Part shown: in pieces, positions 6,396 through 13,417 of the stretch
Position numbering within the stretch: the first letter of the stretch is position 1
Layout: the number at the start of each line of letters is the position of its first letter
Assembly: GCA_036555515.1 (NCBI GenBank)
Contig: DATBLC010000059.1
Span: 1 to 15,155, forward strand
Direction of reading: 5' to 3'
Source: DATACQ01 sp036555515
GTDB lineage: Bacteria; Desulfobacterota; Binatia; UBA9968
DNA: 15,155 nucleotides
The notes under the pieces: generated by a model
Database searches by the model: none
What the model was told of the DNA's origin: nothing
What the model saw: the letters and a program-made list of their open reading frames with translations, nothing else
Translations under genes and position numbers: made by a program

Positions 6396-7793
6396 TTAAG
6401 GGCGACTACCTTGACTGTGCGCCTGTCGTCTGGCGTTTTCCTGGAGCGCCGACGTCCGCTTGATGTAAACCCAGGCATTCATCCCCGGTTTCAAGTCGCG
6501 GTTGTTGGAATCGCCATCCAGCGAAATCTCTACCGGAATCATCTGCTCCAGCCTCGAATAGGGGCCGCCGGGTTTAAACAACGCAAACTCTGAATCTGTG
6601 GTATCGCCGATGAGTTTGACTTTCCCGGCGAAGACGCGATTGGGGTAAGCGTCGACGTATATTTCGACGGGATTGCCCTGACCGATGTGCCTCACATAGG
6701 TTTCGCGCACGTTCGCGCGCACCTCCAAGGTATCCCGGATAATGATCTTAAGAAAAGGTTGGCCTCTTTGCATAATGTCGCCGATGTTGGCGGTTCGCCG
6801 AACGACGATGCCATTCACTGGACTGGTAACCGAAGTGCTCTCTAGGTTTCGCTTTTGAGTATCCACTCTCACCTTGAGCCGATTGATCATGGATTCCTGT
6901 GCTTCAAGGCGCGCCTTGAACGCTTCCACCTCGGCGAGACGGGCCCGCGCCAAGCGCAGGTCTGCGTCAGCCTTGCGCACGTCCGACTTCGCCGTCATAG
7001 CACGAACTTCGGCCAATGGCGCGTCGTCGCGGAAGTTGTTCAGCTTCGAAATCTGCGCCAATTGAAGGTCCGCTCTGAGCTGGCGCACCTCGCTCTTGCG
7101 CATTTCGACGGTCGCTTGCGCGGTTTCATAGGCGGTTTTGGCGTCGTCGAGGTCCTTGGCGGCGATCAAGTGCTTGCCGAAAAGCGCATTGGCGCGCTCC
7201 AAATCGAGGGCGGCTTTCTTGAGATCGGCGTCGGCCCGCGCCAGATTCGATTCGGCCACTTTGACCGCGGCTTCCGACTGCTCGACCTGGGATTTGCCGA
7301 CTTGCTTGGCAAGCTCAAACATCCGCGTTTTTTCTTTGAGCTTGCCCCCGGCGGCCTCCAGCGCGGCCTCGGCGCTGCTGATTTCGCTGCTGACGGTTGC
7401 GGCCATCCCCTTGAACTGGAGCTTTCCCTCTTCGTATTGAGCCGTGACGCGCTTCAATTCCACTACCGCCTCATCCAAGGCGCTCTTGTATTCTTCCTTA
7501 TCAATCTCCACGAGCAGATCGCCCTGGCGTACCACGTCGCCCTCTTCGGCGAAAAACTTGACGATTTTCCCCGATACTTCCGCACCGATGGTGGCGTAGG
7601 AAGCGGTCACGCGGGCCTCGTCGGTGTAAACTGTATTCATGGCCGTGATCCACCAGTTGATGGCGTAAACGCCGGCGAGCGCCAAACCAAGTCCGAAAAT
7701 GAGCAGCGCAATAAGGTGGCGTTTTTCGCTCAGCCGGAATCTAAGCAATCGTCTGATCGCAGCTGGCTCAGTGTTTTCGCGGCTGTCTTTCAT
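6396..7793 (-). CDS. HlyD/EmrA-type membrane-fusion protein (efflux adaptor)
   Basis: 465-residue periplasmic adaptor linking an inner-membrane pump to an outer-membrane channel. Seen (numbering from ATG 7793): one N-terminal membrane segment at about 27-49; the first half of a lipoyl-like domain (ATIGAEVSGKIVKFFAEEGD and VVRQGDLLVEID, about 67-98); a very long Ala/Glu/Lys/Leu-rich coiled-coil region (about 103-318); the second lipoyl half (STSVTSPVNGIVVRRTANIG, about 319-338); and a beta-barrel region (LEVRANVRETYV onward) ending in LKPGMNAWVYIKR. The ATG lies nine bases after AGGGA; the TTG at 7799 is an alternative. E. coli EmrA is about 390 residues, so this protein is longer, mostly in the coiled coil. 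It follows the MFS gene by about 50 bases on the same strand, probably in one transcript. No TolC-type channel gene is present. Confidence 0.92.
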   Translation of the reverse strand: MKDSRENTEPAAIRRLLRFRLSEKRHLIALLIFGLGLALAGVYAINWWITAMNTVYTDEARVTASYATIGAEVSGKIVKFFAEEGDVVRQGDLLVEIDKEEYKSALDEAVVELKRVTAQYEEGKLQFKGMAATVSSEISSAEAALEAAGGKLKEKTRMFELAKQVGKSQVEQSEAAVKVAESNLARADADLKKAALDLERANALFGKHLIAAKDLDDAKTAYETAQATVEMRKSEVRQLRADLQLAQISKLNNFRDDAPLAEVRAMTAKSDVRKADADLRLARARLAEVEAFKARLEAQESMINRLKVRVDTQKRNLESTSVTSPVNGIVVRRTANIGDIMQRGQPFLKIIIRDTLEVRANVRETYVRHIGQGNPVEIYVDAYPNRVFAGKVKLIGDTTDSEFALFKPGGPYSRLEQMIPVEISLDGDSNNRDLKPGMNAWVYIKRTSALQENARRQAHSQGSRP

Positions 7794-7846
7794 GCGCAAT
7801 AATCCCTATTGACCCCGTCCCGTGCGAGTCGAATTCTCCAATTGCC

Positions 7847-9442
7847 TCACGCTCGGCCGCTGCGGCTGAACCTCGAAGGTTTTCTCTCGCGGTAATCGAT
7901 ACCTCGGATCAGAAGTACAATCGGAACCAGTAAGAGCCCGGCAATGCCGACGAGGCGGAAGCTATCATGGTACGCCTCTATCGTAGCCCGCTCGACAAGT
8001 TGATTTCTCAAAATGCCCTGCGATCTCGCCATGGCTTCATCCAGCGGTTGTCCCGCCTGCGCGTAAGCGCTTTGCAGCATTTCCGAAACTTCCCTTGGAC
8101 CTTCACGTTCGAGCGTCTGGATCCTCATCAGTTTTGTCAGATGCGATAATTCTTGGTGGGTCACGTAAGTCGAGATCAATGGAACCCCGCCTGTGTTGCC
8201 CAGGTTGCGCGCCAAAGTGTCCATGCCCGCCCCCAATGTAGACCGGTCCGGGGGTAGGGTGTCCAAAGCCATGGTGGTCATCGTCGCCTGGGCGCCGGAG
8301 CGAAACATGCTTTGCAGCGCGGTTACCGTGACAATGTGTGTCAACGTCGATCCCACGTCAATTCCCGAGTAGAAATACATCGTTATGGAAGATGCGAGAA
8401 GCGAAATCGCGACCACGACCGGAATCGAGATCCGGTCCGAGAGTATGCCAAAGCCGAGGGCTCCAACTCCAGAGCTAACCGCCATTGGCACCAGCCGCTG
8501 GCCGGCCTGCAGGGGCGAAAAGCGAAGTTCCCGCTGCAAAAAAATTCCAAAGATAAAATTCGTGCTCTGAAATATCGCAGTGTTGAACAGCCGCGCCAGA
8601 AACGAGAGACTAAAGGAGGCGTTCTGGAAAACTCTGACCTCAAAAATCGGATGTTTCGTGTTCAGCTCGGTGATCAAAAGAACTGCAAAACAAAGCGCTG
8701 CGATGCCAAATAGGCTCAAGATGTGCGACGAGTCCCAGCCCCACAGGGTGCCGTTGTTGACTGCCCAGAGCAACGTACTAAGACCAAGCGACATGGCGCC
8801 CAAACCCAGAAAGTCCACCGGCACCGGCCCGCTACGCCTCTCGTCGTCGAGCTCGCGAGGCATGACCACCATGATAAGCAGAAGCGAAAATAGATTGATG
8901 GGGATGTTTACGTAGAACACCGAGCGCCAGCCGAAGGTTTCCACCAGCCAACCGCCAACGAGCGGTGCGACAAGCGGGCCGACCATATGGCTGGCTTGGT
9001 AAAGCCCCATCGCCAGACCCCGCTGCTGTGGGGGAAACGCGCGGTACATCAGCGACATGGAAAGCGGTTGGCGCAGACCGCCGCCGGCGTTTTTCAGCGT
9101 CAGGAAGAGAATCAGTGCGCCTAGGCTCCAGGAGGCTCCGGCAAATCCTGAGCAGATTATGTAAAGAACAAACGTTGCGAGATAAAGCCGGCGCGTGCCG
9201 AAAATTCCCGCGAGCCATCCGACCATCGGTCCCAAGATCGTTCGCACGATGGCGGGACCGGTTCGCACCCATTGTACTTTGTCCAAGCCCACGCTCATGG
9301 CCACCATGATCTGCGGAATCGCAATCTCGATCATGCGTTCGGCAAAACTGACCGTCGTCGATCCAATCGCCAGTGCGATCCCCATCCACCATTTGTAGGA
9401 CGCGCTTTCGCGCGGTACCGAAAGTACTTTGAAAGATATCAT
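7847..9442 (-). CDS. MFS multidrug exporter, DHA2 (EmrB/QacA-like) family
   Basis: 531-residue inner-membrane proton-coupled exporter, the length expected for a 14-helix DHA2 protein. Seen: a first helix at about 18-35 leading into an EmrB-like AIPQIMVAM segment; a degenerate motif A (GWLAGIFGTRR, about 75-85) in which the usual Asp is Gly; antiporter motif C (MVGPLVAPLVGGWLVETFGWRSVF, 153-176, with the usual VNIP after it); the long central loop with the PRELDDERRSG basic-acidic stretch; and a final helix (about 495-513) with a basic tail. ATG 9442 is the first in-frame Met and leaves a short cytoplasmic N-terminus; no strong Shine-Dalgarno precedes it. It is followed by its HlyD-type partner, the usual EmrAB-like pairing though with the pump gene first. 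Substrates cannot be inferred. Confidence 0.93.
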   Translation of the reverse strand: MISFKVLSVPRESASYKWWMGIALAIGSTTVSFAERMIEIAIPQIMVAMSVGLDKVQWVRTGPAIVRTILGPMVGWLAGIFGTRRLYLATFVLYIICSGFAGASWSLGALILFLTLKNAGGGLRQPLSMSLMYRAFPPQQRGLAMGLYQASHMVGPLVAPLVGGWLVETFGWRSVFYVNIPINLFSLLLIMVVMPRELDDERRSGPVPVDFLGLGAMSLGLSTLLWAVNNGTLWGWDSSHILSLFGIAALCFAVLLITELNTKHPIFEVRVFQNASFSLSFLARLFNTAIFQSTNFIFGIFLQRELRFSPLQAGQRLVPMAVSSGVGALGFGILSDRISIPVVVAISLLASSITMYFYSGIDVGSTLTHIVTVTALQSMFRSGAQATMTTMALDTLPPDRSTLGAGMDTLARNLGNTGGVPLISTYVTHQELSHLTKLMRIQTLEREGPREVSEMLQSAYAQAGQPLDEAMARSQGILRNQLVERATIEAYHDSFRLVGIAGLLLVPIVLLIRGIDYRERKPSRFSRSGRA

Positions 9443-9862
9443 CGCGGCATTCTTTTGAAGAGGACCATGTGTGTTTTCGCCGCCCTTAGGACGGCGGGGT
9501 CGCGTGTCAAAGTATTACAACCGGGTTTCTTGTGCAACGAAAGCAGCCCGCGGTTGCAGGACTTGCACCAGGACATGACGTCGTCGAGAAGTGACCATTC
9601 CCCTTCCCACTTTTTCAAAACGGGGTGTAGAAATCTCCCTTTGTAAAGGGGAAATTTGGAGCGATTCTTAATTTTTTCAACACGGCTTTGACCGAACTCT
9701 GAAGACAGAGGGCATGCGCTTGACAACCTTTGTGCCCTTGTAGTACGGCCAACTCAGTGCGTTCCCACGCGCTTGAGTCAAGCGCTGATAGATAGGCAAC
9801 GGCCTTCCGACCTGGGATAGTGCCTGCGGTGGCATGAGTAGCCCAATGCAATGGAGGTTCCC
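9443..9862. other. Intergenic region between the MFS exporter and the TctC-type gene
   Basis: About 420 bases between divergent genes. It contains a small GC hairpin (CCGCC 9480-9484 with GGCGG 9493-9497) just upstream of the MFS start, the repeat-like hairpin at 9631-9657, and a TTGACA (9720-9725) followed after 15 bases by TAGTAC (9741-9746), a weak candidate promoter for the TctC-type gene. Open frames on the minus strand across 9439-9950 appear to come from the repeat rather than a gene. Confidence 0.5.
9601..9680. repeat. Dispersed-repeat-like element with near-palindrome
   Basis: The core 9631-9657 is a near-perfect palindrome: AAATCTCCCTTT and AAAGGGGAAATTT around a GT loop (one mismatch, one bulge). 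It is flanked by CCCTTCCCAC and a T-rich tract. On the minus strand the frame reads a KFPLYKG/NFPFTKGD-like peptide, a signature I associate with non-coding intergenic repeats in many environmental genomes. Only one copy is in this window, so repeat status is inferred. Confidence 0.45.
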
Positions 9863-10933
9863 ATGAAAACGCATATCCGGCTGGCGCTTTACGCGTTCGA
9901 ATACGTGATTCTCGTCGGACTAGTGCCTCTTTTACTGGCCGGTAAGGCATTTTCCCAGGCGGACTTCTACAAGGGGAAAACGATCAAGATAATTCGCGGC
10001 GGAGGGCCCGGAGGCTCCGGAGAGTTCCAGACGAGAGCGCTGATGCGCATCCTGGAAAAACATATACCTGGGAAACCCAATCTATTGCTTGAATTCGTGC
10101 CGGGCGCTGCGGGGAGAAAAGCCGCCAACATGATTTTTAGTTCCACCCGTCCCGACGGCCTGACTATTGGATCCATCGGCGCGGGACTCGTGGTAGGGCC
10201 AATCTTGGGCCTGCCCGGCAGCGCCTACGATCTCGATAAATTTATTTACCTCGGGTCGACGGACAGCGGTGATCCTTACATTTTCTATACCAAGGGCGAG
10301 CTAGGGTTAGATACGATTGAGAAGGTTCGCGCTAGGAGCGGCCTCAGGCTGGGCGCGCACGCGGTTGGGCATCCGGTTTATGTCACCGCCCGCACCATCG
10401 CCTACCTTCTCGGGTTGAAGGACCCGAAATTCGTGACCGGCTATACCGGCCCGGAGATTTACATTGCCCTTAATCGGGGCGAACTGGATGCTCATGCGAC
10501 CGGCGCGGCGCGATTCGTCATAGAGCAGCCTGAGTGGATAGAAAAAAAATTGGTTCATTTTCATGCGACTTTGACAGTTCCCAAGGGGCGCCATCACCCG
10601 TTGTTTGCTCAGGTGCCGGAATTCGGGAGTTTCGCAAAATCGGATGTTGAGCGAAAGCTGCTCGATATGTTCCGTGCCTTTCAGTATCCCCGTTGGCCAT
10701 ATCTATTTCCTCCCGGAACGCCCAAGGAGCCAGTGCAAATCATCCGGGAAGCCATGCGCAAGGCTTTTGCGGATCCGGAATTTCCTGTCGAGTTTAAAAA
10801 ACTCATGGGCGATCCTCCCGCGCCCCTTGACGGCGAAGAACTGGAGCGGGCGATCAAAGAATTGCCCCGGGAGCAAGAGGTCATTCAACTGTATAAGAAG
10901 CTTGCCGGTCCAGATCCTCTTCCTGCCCGTTGA
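9863..10933 (+). CDS. TctC-type (tripartite tricarboxylate transporter) solute-binding protein
   Basis: 356-residue periplasmic binding protein of the TctC/Bug type (PF03401). The start is ATG 9863, five bases after GGAGG (9853-9857); the ATG at 9851 would overlap that site. Seen: a signal segment (VILVGLVPLLLAGKAFSQA, cleavage probably after residue 33), then DFYKGKTIKIIRGGGPGGSGEF, ILEKHIPGKP, the EFVPGAAGRKAAN block and TRPDGLTIGS, all in family order. Most TctC proteins have Asp after the GG loop (GGxxD) contacting the ligand; here it is Glu (GGSGEF), so specificity may differ. TctC proteins deliver carboxylates to TctA/TctB; neither is encoded here, so this is an orphan binding protein. 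It converges on another TctC-type gene. The ligand is unknown. Confidence 0.88.
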   Translation: MKTHIRLALYAFEYVILVGLVPLLLAGKAFSQADFYKGKTIKIIRGGGPGGSGEFQTRALMRILEKHIPGKPNLLLEFVPGAAGRKAANMIFSSTRPDGLTIGSIGAGLVVGPILGLPGSAYDLDKFIYLGSTDSGDPYIFYTKGELGLDTIEKVRARSGLRLGAHAVGHPVYVTARTIAYLLGLKDPKFVTGYTGPEIYIALNRGELDAHATGAARFVIEQPEWIEKKLVHFHATLTVPKGRHHPLFAQVPEFGSFAKSDVERKLLDMFRAFQYPRWPYLFPPGTPKEPVQIIREAMRKAFADPEFPVEFKKLMGDPPAPLDGEELERAIKELPREQEVIQLYKKLAGPDPLPAR

Positions 10934-11309
10934 ACCCGGATCCGCAGTTGCGCTCAGCAGGAAGCGCGAGGCGGAACCCTTCCGTAGCAAAGTCGATGGG
11001 TTTCTGCCACTGAGCAGACATCGAGCAGCGGTGCTTCGACGGAACGTTAAAGCACGTGACAGCGAAGTGCGAAAGCGCGAAATGACTGTGAGATTTCACG
11101 GTCGGACGCCTTTGGTACTCCAGTGTTCCACCTCGCTTCCAGGATCCTCAGTTTGACTGCGGAATCCGGGTTGAAATGGACGTGTGGGAAAGAGTCGGAG
11201 GATGCACCGCGGCGGCGCGTCCATCAATCCTTCGAGAGCCGTGAGCAGAGTCGAATGGTCGAAGCTCGCCTTACGGCGTGCTTCTGGCGCGGTTGGGGTC
11301 CGTGTTTCT
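10934..11309. other. Spacer between two convergent TctC-type genes, no gene recognised
   Basis: 376 bases between gene ends. I see no convincing coding frame and no strong terminator hairpin with a T run. There is a small hairpin-like GTGA-GATT-TCAC (11088-11099). A stretch near 11226-11264 (CTTCGAGAGCCGTGAGCAG, then GAATGGTCGAAG) resembles decayed copies of 'CTTCGA...GTCGAAG' intergenic repeats seen in many environmental genomes. Confidence 0.4.
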
Positions 11310-12329
11310 CTACTTGTAAAGGATATCCTTCAATTTCCCGATCAGCGCCGCGTCTAATTTGAAAGCGTCGTTGATGATCTTTTCTACTTCTTCGCCGGCC
11401 ACCGGTTCAACGTCGAGCCTGGCCTTTTTCATCTCCCCGGAAAACTCACCGTCTTTCATTGTCTCCGTGAATGCCCGGCGCAGCGTCACCACCAGTTCTC
11501 TGGGCGTCCCGGGAGGCAGCGCGTAAGTCAGCGCAATCGCGCTGTCATTATGCACGCCAACTTCAATTAACTTGCGCGCCTCGTCGTTTTTCGCCATGTC
11601 AATGGCGAGCGGGACCTTGGGAAAATCGGGCGCCGGGGTTGGTGTTACCTGCAGCGCGGGGACTACCTCTGCCGTCTCTAAGGCTTTCTGCCAGACTGTT
11701 CTGGGACCAACACAGGTGCCGGCCACTTCCCCCGCCTCCGTCGCCAGCCGAATCTCGGCCATTCCTTTGTAGCCGGAGACAAGTTGAATCGGCAGGCCGA
11801 GTGTGGCCCGCAGGATTCTGATCGTGTTGTCGCCCGCAGTCCCCTGGCCAATGCCGCCCATCTTCACGGGTGTCTTTGCGGCTATCCATTTTTCCAGGCT
11901 TGTAATTCCGCTCGCTTTACTGAAAACGCAAACCGGATAATACCTCGCCGGCGCGCCCACGTATGCAAATTTGCGGGCATCGAATTCGATTCCTTTCTGG
12001 CCCAGAATCTGTCCCATCAGGACGCTACCGATAAAATTGCCAACCGTGAGACCATCGGGGGCGGCCGCCTTGTAGAGGTAATTGGCGGCAATCAAGCTGC
12101 CGGCCCCCGGCATGTTCTCAACGGATATGGCCGGGTTTCCCGGCAGGTACTTGCGCATGTGCCTTGACAGGGAACGCGAGTAGGCATCGAATGCGCCGCC
12201 GGGAGAAAAACCCACAACGATACGGATCATCTTTCCTTGATAATTGTCCTGCGTGGCTGCATGGCCCGCTGCGGTGCAAGTGAAAAACCAGGCGATTGCC
12301 GTTAAGAACGAGAAAATTATTTTGCCCAC
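11310..12329 (-). CDS. TctC-type (tripartite tricarboxylate transporter) solute-binding protein
   Basis: 339-residue periplasmic binding protein (PF03401 type). The start is taken as GTG 12329, eight bases after GGAAGG, which gives a clean signal peptide (GKIIFSFLTAIAWFFTC then TAAGHA, cleavage near residue 24). The frame is open to a TTG at 12425, but the added 32 residues put a charged tail before the signal. Seen: MIRIVVGFSPGGAFDAYSR with the expected Asp in the GGxxD ligand loop, a VENMPGAGSLIAANYLY block, APDGLTVGN, a central GGIGQGTAGDN loop, and a C-terminal MKKARLDVEPVAGEE typical of the family. No TctA or TctB membrane gene is near. It is clearly diverged from the TctC-type protein at 9863 (Asp versus Glu, different lengths), so not a recent duplicate. 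Confidence 0.9.
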   Translation of the reverse strand: MGKIIFSFLTAIAWFFTCTAAGHAATQDNYQGKMIRIVVGFSPGGAFDAYSRSLSRHMRKYLPGNPAISVENMPGAGSLIAANYLYKAAAPDGLTVGNFIGSVLMGQILGQKGIEFDARKFAYVGAPARYYPVCVFSKASGITSLEKWIAAKTPVKMGGIGQGTAGDNTIRILRATLGLPIQLVSGYKGMAEIRLATEAGEVAGTCVGPRTVWQKALETAEVVPALQVTPTPAPDFPKVPLAIDMAKNDEARKLIEVGVHNDSAIALTYALPPGTPRELVVTLRRAFTETMKDGEFSGEMKKARLDVEPVAGEEVEKIINDAFKLDAALIGKLKDILYK

Positions 12330-12440
12330 GACGGTTTCCTTCCTCGGCCCGATTGCTGCGCCGCTGACTTGACTCCGGGCGGTGGCAAGTCGAACCGCTT
12401 TTATCACCCGATTTGTGAAAGTCAAGGAATTATTACTTAC

Positions 12441-12590
12441 GAGCCTGTTGAAAAGGGCTCACCTGCTTCGTTGCGCTCGATCGCGTCCCTCCAACGTACT
12501 GCATAAAGTACGCCTCCGCTCGTCGATTCTTCGCGCGCCTCGCATCTGAGACCTTTTTGAACAGCCTGGTAACAGAGTTTTTCAACACTC
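12441..12590. repeat. Intergenic element with imperfect terminal inverted repeats
   Basis: The left end (GCCTGTTGAAAAGGGCTCA, 12443-12461) is an imperfect inverted copy of the right end (CTGAGACCTTTTTGAACAGC, 12546-12565). A further related word, GAGTTTTTCAACACTC, follows at 12575-12590. Between the ends is a perfect hairpin (CGTACT 12495-12500 with AGTACG 12507-12512, loop GCATAA) flanked by GC-rich sequence. No protein is credible in it. It fits a small non-autonomous mobile or REP-like element; copy number elsewhere is unknown. Confidence 0.5.
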
Positions 12591-12634
12591 CGTTAACGTC
12601 CGCGCTCTTGTCACCGCGATTTTTCTCACATAAG

Positions 12635-12670
12635 ATCGCGCCTGAAATCATTTTGGAAAGAAGGCGCGAT
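12635..12670 (+). promoter_or_regulatory. Hairpin covering the ribosome site and start codon of the CoxG-like gene
   Basis: ATCGCGCC (12635-12642) and GGCGCGAT (12663-12670) are perfect 8-base reverse complements separated by 20 bases. The right arm includes part of the Shine-Dalgarno AAGG (12661-12664) and the first two bases of the start codon (12669-12671). A competing 6-base pairing, AATCAT (12646-12651) with ATGATT (12669-12674), uses the same start codon. If formed in mRNA, either would hinder initiation. A regulatory role is inferred. Confidence 0.35.
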
Positions 12671-13121
12671 GATTCTTGACGGAAAAATAGATCTCGAAGT
12701 TCCCGTGCAGAAAGCCTGGGAGTTCTTGATCGATATCAACAAATTTTCCACGTGCCTGCCCGGCATCGATGAAGTCAAGCAAATCGACGACAAGACTTTC
12801 GATGGAATTATTTCCGCCGCGGTGGGGCCGATCTCGGGTAAATTCAATTTCCGTTCGACGATTCTTGATAGCAAGCCACCGGAGCAAATGATCGTGCGCA
12901 CCGAAGGGACCGATTCAGTGACGAAGAGCACGGTCAATGCGGATATGACCGTCGATCTGCGTCAAATCTCCGAAACGAAATCGCAGATGGATTATAAAGC
13001 TGATGTAAAGATCAAAGGCCGTCTCGCAATCCTGGGTGACATGGTGCTCAGGGCCACGGCGACGCTGATATTGCAGGAATTCACGCGGCGCTTGCACAAG
13101 GGACTTGGCGAACAAGCATAG
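12669..13121 (+). CDS. CoxG-like SRPBCC-domain protein
   Basis: 150-residue protein matching the CoxG (carbon monoxide dehydrogenase subunit G) branch of the SRPBCC/START-like fold. Seen: an N-terminal strand-helix VPVQKAWEFLIDINKFSTCL followed by the signature CLPGIDEVKQID, then FDGIISAAVGPISGKF with the conserved GPI turn, alternating strands, and a C-terminal amphipathic helix (GRLAILGDMVLRATATLIL, then QEFTRRLHKGL) that would close the hydrophobic pocket. The start is ATG 12669 with AAGG four bases upstream. In CO-oxidising bacteria CoxG helps attach the dehydrogenase to the membrane, but single CoxG-like proteins occur widely without it and here no molybdenum hydroxylase gene is adjacent; no membrane segment is present either. 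A general hydrophobic-ligand or chaperone role is as likely. The next gene on the strand is a GMC oxidoreductase, about 300 bases away across repeats. Confidence 0.85.
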   Translation: MILDGKIDLEVPVQKAWEFLIDINKFSTCLPGIDEVKQIDDKTFDGIISAAVGPISGKFNFRSTILDSKPPEQMIVRTEGTDSVTKSTVNADMTVDLRQISETKSQMDYKADVKIKGRLAILGDMVLRATATLILQEFTRRLHKGLGEQA

Positions 13122-13188
13122 TCCAAACGCGATGAAGTGTTGCAGGGTGGGAGAAGGAACTCTCACTTCGCCAGACTGTGTGAAAACT

Positions 13189-13222
13189 CCGTTCATGGTT
13201 CGACTAGGCTCACCACGAACGG
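13189..13222. repeat. REP-like inverted repeat
   Basis: CCGTTCATGG (13189-13198) and CCACGAACGG (13213-13222) pair over ten bases with one mismatch, around the loop TTCGACTAGGCTCA. This resembles the widely dispersed 'CCGTTC.TGG...GAACGG' intergenic repeats of environmental Proteobacteria-like genomes. A partial second copy, GCCGTTCGGTCGAAGGGCTC, follows at 13251-13270. Confidence 0.5.
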
Positions 13223-13349
13223 ATGTCAGACATTAGAAATCAAGCATTTAGCCGTTCGGTCGAAGGGCTCCTAAAGAGTTTTTAAGTCTGTCGTTCGAGA
13301 TGACAGCAAGGGCGGGCTAGCTGCGGAAGAATGCGATCGAATGCTTTTC

Positions 13350-13380
13350 AGTCATTTCGAGTTCAGCGAGAAATCTTTCT
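13350..13380. repeat. Dispersed-repeat-like word (TCATTTCGAG...AGCGAGAAATCT)
   Basis: The stretch matches a common intergenic repeat consensus of the form 'GTCATT(C/T)CGAG...AGCGAGAAATCT', known to me from many bacterial genomes. Related words (GTTCGAGATGACAG, 13293-13306) precede it on the plus strand. Together with the inverted repeat at 13189 these fill the roughly 300-base gap between the CoxG-like and GMC genes. Only one copy is present here. Confidence 0.4.
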
Positions 13381-13417
13381 TTGATCGAGATCAACGTAGA
13401 GGCTAAGGAGAGCTTTG

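Noticed and set aside
6855..7802. Long open frame (315 codons) on the plus strand opposite the HlyD adaptor
   Set aside because: It mirrors the coiled-coil coding sequence, has no recognisable domain and no ribosome site; the minus-strand reading has a complete family architecture.
9439..9950. Minus-strand open frames upstream of the MFS gene
   Set aside because: Their peptides include KFPLYKG/NFPFTKGD stretches that come from an intergenic repeat, and one overlaps the TctC-type signal peptide.
10605..11156. 183-codon plus-strand frame overlapping the end of the TctC-type gene
   Set aside because: Most of it overlaps the TctC-type coding region in another frame; the remainder in the spacer has no domain signal.
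12433..12651. 72-codon minus-strand open frame over the inverted-repeat element
   Set aside because: It is encoded by the repeat itself, with an Arg/Lys-rich shadow peptide and no good start context.
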